DNA of 64,000 bases from NCBI GenBank assembly GCA_039583875.1, contig CM077158.1, forward strand, positions 242,095,447 through 242,159,446, read 5' to 3'. Made by a program: the position numbers and the translations under genes. Below, piece by piece: positions 1 to 10,300 of this stretch. Source of the stretch: Platanthera guangdongensis (lineage: Eukaryota > Streptophyta > Magnoliopsida > Asparagales > Orchidaceae). The number at the start of each line of letters is the position of its first letter. Position 1 is the first letter of the stretch. The notes under the pieces are model-generated. The model did no database searches. It was not told the origin of the DNA and saw only the letters and a list, made by a program, of their open reading frames with translations.

Positions 1-461
1 GTATCAATTTGGTTCGACCTGTCGCGCCGTCCGCAAAATCGTCGTCGGTGCTTGTGATCGCCTCTAAGTTCCCACGATCTAATCGACCTGTCCTGCACGC
101 TCAGGTTTCCCGTATCGGGACTTCACCCGTGGTAGATCCGCCTGTTTGCCTGATTCCTTACCACGCCTGTTTGCCTGATTCCTTACCACGCCTGACTGCC
201 CGGTTCGTCGACTGCCTGCTCCTTCCGCCGCCGATCGCAGGCCGTCGGTAACTCCCTGTCCGGACGCGCGTTCCCGTCCAGCGCCGCACAGCGGCTTATC
301 CCCAACACCGCACCACCTCTCAGTCCCGCGCCCAGCATTGCCCTCTCGTCCTCGTTCCTCACTCCAGCCAGCCGCACCGCAGCGCCGCACCCGAGCACCA
401 CGTCTCCAGCGTCGCCGCACCGCGACAACCCTCCACTCGCTGCAGGCCTTCCGCCGTTGGC

Positions 462-2167
462 ATGGCGTTGACCACCCGTTCCATTGCCGAGGCTCCATCG
501 GAGGACGCCAATGAGATCCTCCTACGTCGTATCAGCACCCAGGAGTCCATCGTGTCCTCCTTGCTCGCCATCCACGCAAGGCTTGATGTGTTACAACCTC
601 CCACTGCCTCTTCCTCCAGCGGGTCCACGTGCCCAACCACCGACACGTCAATCCCGGGGGCGGCACCACTTCCGCACATCGGGGACGCCGCACCCCTTGT
701 CCCCCCGGCCGCCCGGGCCTTGCCTCGTACCTTCCCACCTTCGCCGGAGTAGACCCGATTGGGCGGATCGCCAAGGCAGAACAGTACTATGATCTCCACC
801 ACACACCCAAGCAGGACAAGGTCTCTGCCGTCGTAGTGGGACTCGACGACTTCGCCCTCCCCTGGGCTCGATGGCTCTGCCAGACCAACCCGACCATCTC
901 TTGGTCGGAAATCAAGCAGAAGATGATTTGGCGCTACAACAACCATTATTCCGGCTCCGCCATCGAAAGAATGTGTGGGGTACGATAATCTGATACGTTG
1001 GATGACTACATCGATGACTTTATGGCCCTCGTCACTTACGTTCCAGGTCTACCACAGTACCACCAAATCAGTATCTTGACTTCTTCATGTAGGGCATTCG
1101 GCCCAACATCCGTTCCCGACTCCGCACTCACCACCCCGGACGGTTTCCGATGCCCTCGACATGACCCTCCTCGTGGAGGCGGATTTGTCTCCTCGGCCAC
1201 CTCTGTCATCAGGCAGACCTCCGCCGGGGGCCGGCCGGGGCAGACCGCCACTCCAGAGACACCAGCACCTCGGCCTCCTCCAGCCGCTCTGCCAGGCCGA
1301 CCGGGCTCGCCTCATCAATTCTCCAACCGCGAGTTTGACGACCTCCATCGCAAGGGGTTATGTTTCCGCTGTCGTCAGCCCTATTCTCCTACCCACGTCT
1401 GCGTGGTCAATGAGTTCTGCGCCATCATCAGCGACGTCGACCCTGGGGTTACCCTGCCTGTCTTTGTAGCCCTGGAGCTCTCACCAGAGGATACTCATCT
1501 CGACCCCACCACGAACACATTCCACCGGTTGGAGCTATCTGGCACCTCAACGGGCGGGTTCTCCAGCCAACAAACCATGCAGCTTCCGGGCACACTATAG
1601 GATCACCCGATCATCATCATGCTAGATAGTGGCGCCAGCCAGAACCTCATCTCTGAGCACCCGGTACATCAGTTCCGTCTTCCCCGGGCTTCCTCCCCAG
1701 ATGTTGCGGTCCGTATGGGCGATGGGCGCCACCGACTGACTCAGGGTCGTTGCACTGCCGTCTCGTTCTCTATGGGGCACTATTCCGTGACCACAGACTT
1801 CTACACATTCGGCTTAAGTGGCCTCGACATCATTTTGGGAGTGGCTTGGCTCCGCACGCTCGGCGAAGTATGCATCAATTGGGAGACTATGTCCATGCAA
1901 TTCCTACAAGAGGGACAACTATGTCGCCTCGACGACGACTCTGCTCTCCTACGCTCTCTGATCTCCCTCCGCACGATCGAGCGACCCTTGGACGTCAGCT
2001 TCTCCGCAGGGGTGTGGACCCTCTCGGGCTCGTCTGCGGTGCCTTCTCCTTCCCCGAAGGGCCACCAAGAGCGTTCTACTGCACTCGCCGACGTCACCCA
2101 GCCTCCGCCAGGATTACCACCATGCCAGTTTTCTCTGATCCAGAAGAAAGACGGCAGTTGGCGCTGA
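462..2167 (+). pseudogene. gag-protease of the deleted Ty3/gypsy element
   Basis: 462-752 encodes a gag N-terminus (starts MALTTRSIAEAP). The reading frame then shifts to the frame of 629, which holds the capsid-like stretch around YYDLHHTPKQDK and ALPWARWL. In this second frame there are nonsense codons at 986-988 (TAA) and 1598-1600 (TAG), and the frame ends at 2165-2167. The nucleic-acid-binding knuckle CFRCRQPYSPTHVC (CX2CX4HX4... type) is near 1363-1404. The protease begins with DSGASQNLIS at about 1625 and has the distal GLDIILGVAWL motif near 1819. RT is represented only by LIQKKDGSW. The frameshift, two stops and the deletion of pol make it non-functional. Confidence 0.75.
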
Positions 2168-2353
2168 ACTACCCAGTCAAGCTACTTGGTTGCTGCTACC
2201 ACCTTCAGGGGGACCCTGGCCCGTAGGAGGTCCCGGTTGCTAGGTCTTACCATCTGGAGACCGAAGCCACGAGGATGTCTCAGTATCACTATTGCTGACA
2301 CCGCTCCGATCATTGTCTTGAGAGGACAAGGCATGTTTTCCAGACAGCCGGAT

Positions 2354-2746
2354 TGTTACGATTGCGCATGCCGACGGGACACGTACACGCCGAGTAGACA
2401 CCGTGGCGAGTCCGCACGCAGAGGAAGACGACGATGAGCCCGTCTGCAGGAGGAGAGATCGAAGACGCAGCGTCGGCCTAACGTTTTATTTATTTCCTAT
2501 TTCGTTATTTCCTATTTGGTCGTACACAATTATTTCTCTCTTTATATTGTATTTCTTAACTTGTCACGCGACTCACACCCCACACTTATAAGGGGTGGAG
2601 TTGTGCTCTTTGGGATTATGTGGGGATGCATGAGAATTATGGTTGCTCCCTAACCTTTCCTCTTGCTCTCTCCTCCTCCTCGCTCTCCACCGCAGGTCCT
2701 CCCCCTCGCCTGATTACTCTCCGGGATTTCCCGGGATTTTATCACA
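2354..2746 (+). repeat. 3' LTR of the deleted Ty3/gypsy element
   Basis: The segment starts TGTTACGATTGCG and ends TTTTATCACA, giving the TG...CA ends of an LTR. It contains an AT-rich promoter-like part (CTTTATATTGTA near 2540, CTTATAAGGGGTGG near 2585). No upstream copy is in the window to confirm the ends, and the target-site duplication cannot be checked, so both boundaries are proposals. Confidence 0.5.
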
Positions 2747-3124
2747 TACACTCTATATCTCTCTTAAAATAATGATCCTCGTAATAATCCTCTCTAAAAT
2801 AATCGAGTCGTGTCGAAGGATCAACACAATCTTCTTGAGTGCAGGGATAAGGACGATGATAATCATCATAGTGATCTTCTCTAGCATAGTGTGGTCACGT
2901 CTATGGGTCAACACGATCTTTGGAAGTAGTATGTTGCGATCAAAAATAATCATCGTAGTAATGTGAGGATCTCTCAAAAGGGGTTTTATAAGATTGGATG
3001 TTGATTGACTCGGGATCCCCAATTAGAACAGAGGAATGACGACGATAACTAGCCACGGAGGAACTAATAGACTCTACCACTGCATATTAAAATAAAGCCC
3101 GAACCCGAGGCTTTGATACCAATT
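2747..3124 (-). pseudogene. gypsy gag start relic with primer-site complement, minus strand
   Basis: Positions 3110-3120 read GCTTTGATACC, the complement of a GGTATCAAAGC primer binding site. An element transcribed leftwards therefore begins here. On the minus strand about 2755-2880 translates into an Asp/Tyr/Arg-rich segment (REDHYDDYHRPYP, DYFREDYYEDHYF) typical of the start of plant gypsy gag. Short imperfect repeats in the DNA explain the overlapping open frames. The element of 1-2746 abuts or interrupts it at 2746/2747. Family assignment is weak. Confidence 0.4.
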
Positions 3125-4290
3125 TGGTGAATATATAGGTGGTGAACTTATGATGCCCTAACCCTAAATGCAACACAAGTGAGCATGTGATGAATGTAAT
3201 GGATTGACTACGAACCCTAAAACGAAGATGCAAATGAACACACACGGTCCAATGCACTAATGAAGGGTAACCCCAATGCGATGCACATGCAATGATTCAA
3301 TCACACAAGTATTTTCACAATTAATTAAACAAATTAATTTTAAAATCCCATGCAGGTATTTGATTACAAATATTGCAATGAAAGTGAGCAAACAACAAGT
3401 ACAAGTAAATTGAGAGTGCGTTGAAGGTAAAAGCATTTGAATATACAATGCAAAATTAAGAGAGCAATAAGTCAAATAAATACAAGCCCAACGACTTCAA
3501 GGAATGTTAGTCGTTCTCGTATAATGCAGAGAAAATGAAACTGTGTTGTAAAAATTCACCAAGTACTCAATATCAGAGGTGGGGGGGGAGATCTGATGGT
3601 GTTGGTGGTTGTCCGAGGGTGTAGATGTTGTGTAAGGGCTTGTCAGAGAGTGACGATGGCTGTTTGGTCGGTTGGAATGAGATGGGAAGGATGTTGAAGG
3701 GTGCAGGGAAGCTGTGGGGTGACTGTCGCTCGGCTGGAAAGGGGCTAGGGGCGAAGGAATAATGAAATACGGCTGTTTGGGGGCTGGAGGAGGGGGAAAT
3801 CGGGTTTGGGGGTGGTTGTAGATGTGTGGAGAGGGTGCAAGGATGTTGTGGGTGCCAGTGGAGGGACTAGAAGGTTGCTAGGGGTGGGGAATGGGGGATT
3901 CCGGTGGTTGGAGGTGAAGGGGGATGGAGATCCGGCTGTTGGAAGATTTCCCGTGGACGGAAATGACACTAAGAGGGTGCCAAAGGGGATGGTTGTGATA
4001 GGGAAGCGTCGACCGAGGTAAGGAAGGGAAGGAAGAGTGGTTAAGGGAGGCCAGAGCGGGGCTGGAGGGACTGGAAGGAGGCGTCAGGGATGTTGAGGCT
4101 TTTGACTGAAGGAGCGGCAACGTTCGACTGCTAGGACATGGAAGAGGCTGACATGAGGTAGAACCCGTCGGTGGGAGGCGGCGGCGACAAGGAGATGCGG
4201 CGGTGAAGGCGGCGGAGACCCTCAGCGTCGCACCGAGCGGGAGAGAGGCGTTGCACCTCCCACGACCGAGTTGTTTCTCTTCCATGATAA
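3125..4290 (-). repeat. probable LTR of the minus-strand gypsy relic
   Basis: Directly right of the primer-site complement, the sequence starts TGGTGAATATATAGG, as expected for the internal-side end of an LTR read on the minus strand. It contains an AT-rich part (3280-3480) and a G-rich part (3580-4270). No second LTR copy is present, so the right end is arbitrary. From 4291 to 4729 I see only unassigned AT-rich sequence without coding signal. Confidence 0.3.
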
Positions 4291-4729
4291 TACGGTAACT
4301 CTCGATGCCCCCTCAACCGATTGCTAGTGTGATATAGGGGAATGGAATAGGTTAAATTTATCTGACTGACACGATTGCCTGACGTATAAGTTATCTTAAC
4401 TCTCAAAATAAAACTCCAGAAAATAAGGGAAAATACATAAAAAATTAGACAATTCGAGTCGGTCGCGACCACGGGCTCCGATCGTTCATCTGACGATCCA
4501 AAATATGTCGACTCGATAATTTTTCATTCGAGGCGTGAACGATCTCCATCACCTATCAGTTTCATTTTGTGTAATTTATTGCAACCATGCTATTCCAATT
4601 GTGGTGATAATAGATTTTTTTTCAAAATCTATTCTAACTTACCACTCCACCCTTATATCCTCGACATTTTTATTTCGGCAATGCTTACTAATTCATGCAA
4701 CATAGTTTATCCTTTTTCCATTTATAAGA

Positions 4730-5236
4730 CGAGCATCTTCGCACGGGTGAGCCCGCCCGTGCTCGATGCTCTCGGGCGGCCTTCGGCCGCATCCAGTCGG
4801 GCTTCGCCCGCCTCCGCACGCGACCCGCCATTCTCTCTTTCTACCACACTCTCTACGCTCGTGCGTGCTCGATGCTCTCGGACGGCCTTCGGCCGCATCT
4901 TCGCCCTCCTTCGCACGGGTCCCATCATTCTCTCTTTCTACCACACTCTCTCCCATCCCTCTCTTCTCTCTCTCCATCTGTTTCTCTCTCTGACCGCCCA
5001 CCTATACCTATATAATATATAATATATATTTTATATATAATATACCCACTACAGCACCGCCCTCTCTCAACCGCTCTCTTTCTCATCCCACACCCGCTGT
5101 AGCTTTAGGAGGTTTGATAGTTTTTGTTTTGACCATCAAAGTTGATTCGACGGCAGCCGATGTATCAAGCCCGAGATCAACGTCAGTTAGAGTTTTAAAC
5201 TCATCACCTTCATATTTGTATTATAATAGTATATGT
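4730..5236 (-). mobile_element. non-autonomous Helitron B, minus strand
   Basis: On the minus strand the element ends in CTCG followed by host T (4730-4733). A hairpin with GCACGGG/CCCGTGC arms (4741-4762) precedes the end by the 7-nt spacer GAAGATG, the Helitron 3'-end architecture. The right end near 5236 matches the 5' end of the neighbouring Helitron (TACTATTATAATAC versus TACTACTATAATAG), but its TC start is lost in AT-rich sequence. No RepHel coding is present. CTCG departs from the usual CTRR terminus. Hairpin, spacer and near-terminus are shared with the Helitron end at 9495. Confidence 0.6.
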
Positions 5237-5239
5237 ATA

Positions 5240-5241
<2 letters not shown>

Positions 5242-5333
<92 letters not shown>
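5242..5333. repeat. (AT)n microsatellite between two Helitrons
   Basis: About 46 AT dinucleotides run without interruption from after TATATCT to the CGAG that marks the adjacent Helitron end. The open frames over it (poly-YI) are artefacts. Both Helitrons abut this tract, consistent with insertion into AT dinucleotides. Confidence 0.95.
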
Positions 5334-5334
<1 letters not shown>

Positions 5335-6527
5335 GAGTGACGGGCACGGGCCTCCGGCCCGATGGCCACGCGTCACAGTACCCGGCTCGCAACGGAGGGC
5401 TTCGCCCGCACCGGGCGGGCTGCGCCCGCCCCCGGCTGAAGGCCGCCTCCCGCCAGGCTGCGCCCGCCTACCAGCGCCCTTCGGCCGCAATGAGGCGAGC
5501 CTCTTTGGCGGACAGGCAGGCGTACTTAGACGGGATTTAATCCTGGCGGGCTGCGCCGGCCTCCCAGCGCCCTTCGGCCGCAATGAGGAGAGCCTCTTTG
5601 GCGGACGGGCAGGCGTACTTAGGCGGGATTTAATTCTGACCTAAACAGGCGAGATTTAATCCTGACCTAAACAGCGAGATTAATCCCTCCTACGGCTGTT
5701 TAGGCGGGATTAATCCCGCCTAAACAGGCGGAAGCAGGTGGGATTAATCCCTCCTTAGGCGGGATTAAATCCCGCCTAAACAGGCGTTTAGTCGGGATTA
5801 ATCCCGCCTAAATAGGCGGGATTAATCCCGGGGATTAGATCCCGCCTAAACAGGCGTTTAGGCGGGATTAATCCCGCCTAAACTGGCGGGATTAATCTTG
5901 GGGATTAAATCCCGCCTAAACAGACGTTTAGGCGGGATTAATCCCGCCTGCTGCTTAGGCGGGATTAATCCCGCCTGCTGCTTAGGCGGGATTAATCCCG
6001 CCGGGATTAATCCCGCTGCTTAGGCGGGATTAGCATCCCGCCTGCTTAGGCGGGATTAATCCCGCCTGTTTAGGCGGAATAATAAATCCCGCCTGGGATT
6101 AATCTGTGTTTTAATCCCAGGCGGGATTAGTCCCACACCGCCAGTAGAGTTTATTTTTTTGGGTTTATATTGCCTACATCATTTTCAACATTTGAAATTG
6201 ATCAGCTGGGCTGGCAGGCTTTATTTATATTGTGTTTGAATTTGTTGGGCTGGCGGGCTGCGTGGGCTTTTAGCAGGCTGCCATGAAGCAGAGATTTTTT
6301 TCAAAGTTAAAGGGATAAATTGGTAATTTCATACTCTAAGGTAGAGCCTATGAAATTTATAGGTTTAGGACATCCTAATCCTAGGTTTAGGGTACCTACG
6401 AAAATGTGAAGAGAGAGAGTTGATTCATTGAGTTAGATCGGACGACAGCCAATTTATCATGTCAGAGATCGACGGCGATTAGAATTTTGAACTCATGGCC
6501 TTACTATTTCTATTATAGTAGTAAAGA
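5334..6527 (-). mobile_element. non-autonomous Helitron A, minus strand
   Basis: The minus-strand 5' end at 6527 reads TCTTTACTACTATAATAG and is preceded by host A (complement of T6528), the canonical Helitron start. The 3' end is CTCG at 5334-5337 followed by host T, with a CGGGCC/GGCCCG hairpin at 5347-5361, 9 nt from the terminus. The 5' subterminal 90 bp (6430-6527) is homologous to 5140-5236 in Helitron B. The interior holds GC-rich inverted repeats (GGGCTTCGCCC type) and the palindrome array of 5640-6135. There is no transposase gene, so mobilisation would need a helper. Confidence 0.65.
5640..6135. repeat. array of the palindrome GGCGGGATTAATCCCGCC
   Basis: The 18-bp perfect palindrome and near variants recur about ten times, separated by TAAACAGGCG or TGCTTA linkers, with some copies truncated to the half site (GGGATTAATCCCG). 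First clear full copy at 5703-5720, last near 6049-6066. It lies inside Helitron A. It encodes nothing recognisable. GCGGGA half sites resemble E2F-type sites, but that similarity is only suggestive. Confidence 0.85.
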
Positions 6528-6677
6528 TTCACCATTAAATTCCATTATGTTAGCTTGTCACATAATTCATTGAAACACCATTCAACTACCCACCTTTTAT
6601 TTCACAAGCTATATTCCATTCCATCCACATTCTTTCAGATTGTAGAACAGGTAAATGCGTATTTGCATCACCGCTAA

Positions 6678-6790
6678 TCATTTGATCATCTAAAAAAATA
6701 TTCTTTTGTTACTGTGATTACATTTTATATATTCTCATTTGATCATCTAAAAAAAATATTCTTTTGTTACTGTGATTACATTTTATATAT
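6678..6790. repeat. 56-bp tandem duplication in AT-rich intron or upstream DNA
   Basis: TCATTTGATCATCTAAAA and the bases up to TTATATATTC occur twice head to tail (6678-6733 and 6734-6790) with one A/indel difference. It lies in 6528-7214, an otherwise featureless AT-rich stretch upstream of the first visible ALKBH8 exon. No earlier (RRM) exon was found there. Confidence 0.85.
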
Positions 6791-7214
6791 TCAGTCTTTA
6801 TTAACGTAAGATAAGCTCTGTCCTGCTTTCAAAAAGAACAATCGTAAAATCCGCTATTCATTAAAGATTCTCATAAAGTACTCTATGGTTGGGCTCATGT
6901 TTTTTGAAGTTTTATAAACAATTCAAGTTCCTACTTTGACAGAGTTTGCATGACTTAAAGATAAATATATTAAAACTACAGCTTAACATAATTATCTAAA
7001 GATTATTGCTACAATTCATGTTTTAATCCACAAGTTAGCTTCATATATGTAACTATGGCACACGTTATGACCTGATGAAAACGGTATGAGTATTAGTTTG
7101 TGGTATAGTTTTCCATCTTCTGTACTCCTGTTGCTGTTCTCTTGTCACGCACCCCTTTCTGAGAACTTTTGATCTGTTAACTCATTTTCATAAATACATT
7201 TGATTTCTTCTTAG

Positions 7215-7316
7215 GCCAACAACAATGATTCAATTTCAGTATCTTTGGTGTCATCGGAGCTAGCAATTCCAGGAATTTACCTGGTCCATGACTTCATCAC
7301 TTCTCAGGAAGAACAG
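7215..7316 (+). CDS. ALKBH8: ALKBH8 exon (start of AlkB region)
   Basis: 34 codons, [12 protein letters not shown] to DFITSQEEQ, between TTCTTCTTAG and GTTTCAGTG. It is the linker that follows the RRM in the family plus the first helix of the dioxygenase domain. The exon opens in phase 0, so an upstream exon is required for a start codon. Confidence 0.85.
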
Positions 7317-10300
7317 GTTTCAGTGCTTCCCTTTCTTTCCCCAGGAAGTATCTCATTTGAATATAATTTCCTCTATAAGCATTCAGTCTGCAGTCTTCAA
7401 TGGTTTGTATAAAACTTGAAAATTTTCACTTTTGGACTTTGTTGTTATCAGGAACTGCTTGCTGCAGTTGATTGTAGACCTTGGAAGAACCTTTCCAAAA
7501 GAAGAGTTCAGCACTACGGCTATGAGTTTCTCTATGAAGTATGTTGTTTGCCTCTATATGAAACGTCTCAACAATCATATATGTATTCATTTGGTTATTA
7601 TTATCCATCCATATATTTTTTTGTGCTGGATAACAAATCACCGACCCTTGTTGTAACTATAATATAATCTTGAGTAGGTTGATCCATTTGTGGGTAATCA
7701 TTATCAATGGTTTGTAATCATTATTTACGATCGGGGAAGACATACCGACATAGAAAAGCACTCGTACACCTATATCTGTATTCACATTTAGTATTTTTTT
7801 GTTGTGGCCCTATCACGATTGTACTCGCATTTATGTAATAGCCTTGATGAGGAGCGATTTGGTAATTATTGAAAGCCTTCCTTTCGATACTTAAGTGAGT
7901 GAAGGAATAAAGGAAATAAAAGCAAAAACTATCCAAACTTCTCTCCATATCTCCCTTCCTCTCCTCCTTTTAGCCCACAAGAACACCTCCCTCAATGCAC
8001 TCGGGTGCAACTGCGCGCTTCTCCGCCCTCTCCGCCATTGTCAACTCTAGTCTCTAGATCCAAGAAAGGTCGAGAGGATCTCCTTGATGACTTCTCTCTG
8101 CCAGGGCCTCACACTCGGTCTCAGATGAGCACCATAACATCTTGGTATTAGAGCCATCTCCCTCCACCTTCAACGACGACGTCTTCTCCACCACATTTTG
8201 CTTACGACGCACACTTTCGGTGCTCGAGCGATCCTCCATAGCACTTTCCCCAATGCATAGCCAATCCGCTTCCAAAAACAGCGCCTGCCCAATCCACGCC
8301 TCAGTCGCTTTGATCACAGATCTACCTCACTGCTCTAACTAGTTGATCTACCATACCACCAATGTCGTGGATATGGTCGACATAAATAAGTTGTAGAAAA
8401 AATGCCATAAATGGGGCACTTTTTCTAATACATCATATCTAGATATATTGGCTGATGTTTTGGCAGCTGACAGAGCTAATCTACATTACTTAAAACAAGG
8501 CCTCCAAAGGCCACATGTCATCCCAAAAGAAATTAAAAAATGCCCAGAAAAATAATCACGACATCCACGTTGAATGCCCAGAAATCACCCGAAGGCCCAT
8601 TTTTGAAATCTCCCTCAATATAAAAAACTATCAGTTGCTCTCCTTGCTCCCCGAACCTTAACCGCACGACCATCTTCTTTGCTTTCTCCAAGTCGTACCC
8701 TTCAAATTTTTGAGTCACCCCGCTACTCCACGCTGCAGCGCTCACACTCCTCACGATCGTCGTCGACATCAAGGTTTCCCCGCTGCTTCTTTAGGAGCGG
8801 CCAAAGAGGGAGCCGCAAAACTCTAACCGGCTGATGAGAAAGCCGATTCTATAAGGAGCAGCGACCAGAAGATGACGACTGAGCGGCGGAAGAGGAGAAT
8901 TCAACAAACATGCAGATCTTCGTGAAAACCCTTACTGGCAAGACCATTACCCGTGAGGTCGAGAGCAGGGACACTATCGACAATCTGAAGGCGAAGATTC
9001 AGGATAAGGAAGGTGATCCAGATTTGCTCTTTCTCGCTCTTTCGTTTAGTCCAGGGTATCCGATTGAATTCAACATATCTTGATCGTTTTTTCAGTTTCC
9101 TGCAGGAATTCCGCCGGATCAGCAGCGCCTGATCTTTGCAAAGAAGCAGCTTGAGGATGGAAGAACCCTTGCTGATTACAACATACAAAATGGTATGGTG
9201 TTCGTTTTAATTTCAAGCGCGTTTAGTTTGAGGATGGAAGAACCCTTGCTGATTACAACATACATAAAGGTATGGTGTTCGTTTTAATTTCAAGCGCGTT
9301 TAGTTTGAGGATGGAAGAACCCTTGCGAAGCCTGGGGGGGGGGGGGGGTGGGGGTGAAGCCCGCTTGAATGAAGCCCGCTTGAATGCCAAGAGGGCGAAG
9401 CCCGCTTGAATGCCAAGAGGGCGAAGCCCGCTTGGTTGCAGGCGAAGCCCGCAACGCCGCATCGAGAACGGGCGAAGCCCGTTCGAAGATGCTAGTATTG
9501 CTGAATATATTGTTATATGTCACGCCGTATTATTTAATTATTTAAACATTAAGATCCCTTTCTTTATTGTTTATTACTCGACATTTCATTCTTTCTGGGT
9601 TTTCCCTCTCCGGCTTTGTTTTTCTCTGGCTCTCTCTGGTTGTTTGTCTCTCTCACGATTTTAACTTTGGTTTCTTCAACGAGTTTGAGCTCTAATTCCT
9701 CTCTCCCTTCGTTTTTCTCTAGGGATTTTGAGCTTTGCTTGCTCCGACGAGTTTGATCTCTGGTTTTGCAGTTGCCGCTCTCTGTCTTCCCTCCTCTCTC
9801 TAGTTTTTGTGGCTTTGACATTGGTAATTAATTTCTATGTTTTTGTTCCTCTCCCTGCTTGCTATAGCTGCGAGCCTGTGACTATAGAATCTATATTTTG
9901 GTTTATGTGGTTTGGTTCTTCTCTTTGACTTCGCTCCTCTTTTTGGTTTCTAGGGTCGTGACTCTGGTTTCTTCCTCCATTTCTTTGGTTTTGTCAGTTG
10001 CATTATAATTTTTTATTTTGTTTTAAATTTAATACTGCACCTGTTGGTAAGCTGGTTGTCTGGTTCTTGGTTGCCCGGTTTATTGGTTTCTTCCTCGATT
10101 TTTGTGGTTCCTCTTAAATTCCTCAGGTTCCTCTTGTGCTCCTCTCTATGCTGGTTGTCTGCATCGATTTTATTTTGCATTATATTTGATTTCTGGTGGC
10201 TTATTTCTAGTTTTTGTTTTTTATGGTTGTTGGTTTATGTTGATGTGTTAGTAGTGCAAGGAAAAAAAATTGTGCTATGATCATTTATACTACATCAGCA

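Larger units (their letters stand above)
1..2746 (+). mobile_element. Ty3/gypsy element, internally deleted, 5' LTR outside the window
   Basis: The first bases (GTATCAATTTGG) look like the end of a TGGTATCA-type primer binding site, so the 5' LTR probably ends just left of the window. A gag leader and gag begin near 462. The matrix-capsid homology, a CCHC knuckle and an aspartic protease follow to about 2130. Only a short scrap of reverse transcriptase (LIQKKDGSWR, about 2130-2164) is left, then a 3' LTR from 2354. Most of RT and all of RNase H and integrase are missing, so this is a non-autonomous deletion derivative. The knuckle spacing and protease resemble plant chromovirus-type gypsy elements, but the lineage is not certain. 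Confidence 0.75.

Noticed and set aside
5114..5644. Open frames with poly-YI and Pro/Gly-rich translation
   Set aside because: They read through the (AT)n tract and GC-rich inverted repeats of Helitrons on both strands; no protein signature.
6634..6652. Possible 12-nt ALKBH8 micro-exon ATTGTAGAACAG between TTCTTTCAG and GTAAATGCG
   Set aside because: Splice borders are good, but a 12-nt exon has no support from the family and the IVEQ translation cannot be aligned.
8533..8772. Minus-strand 79-codon frame (starts [15 protein letters not shown])
   Set aside because: No recognised domain, no splice context, and it lies in intron DNA near the ubiquitin fragment; possibly a captured exon but unsupported.
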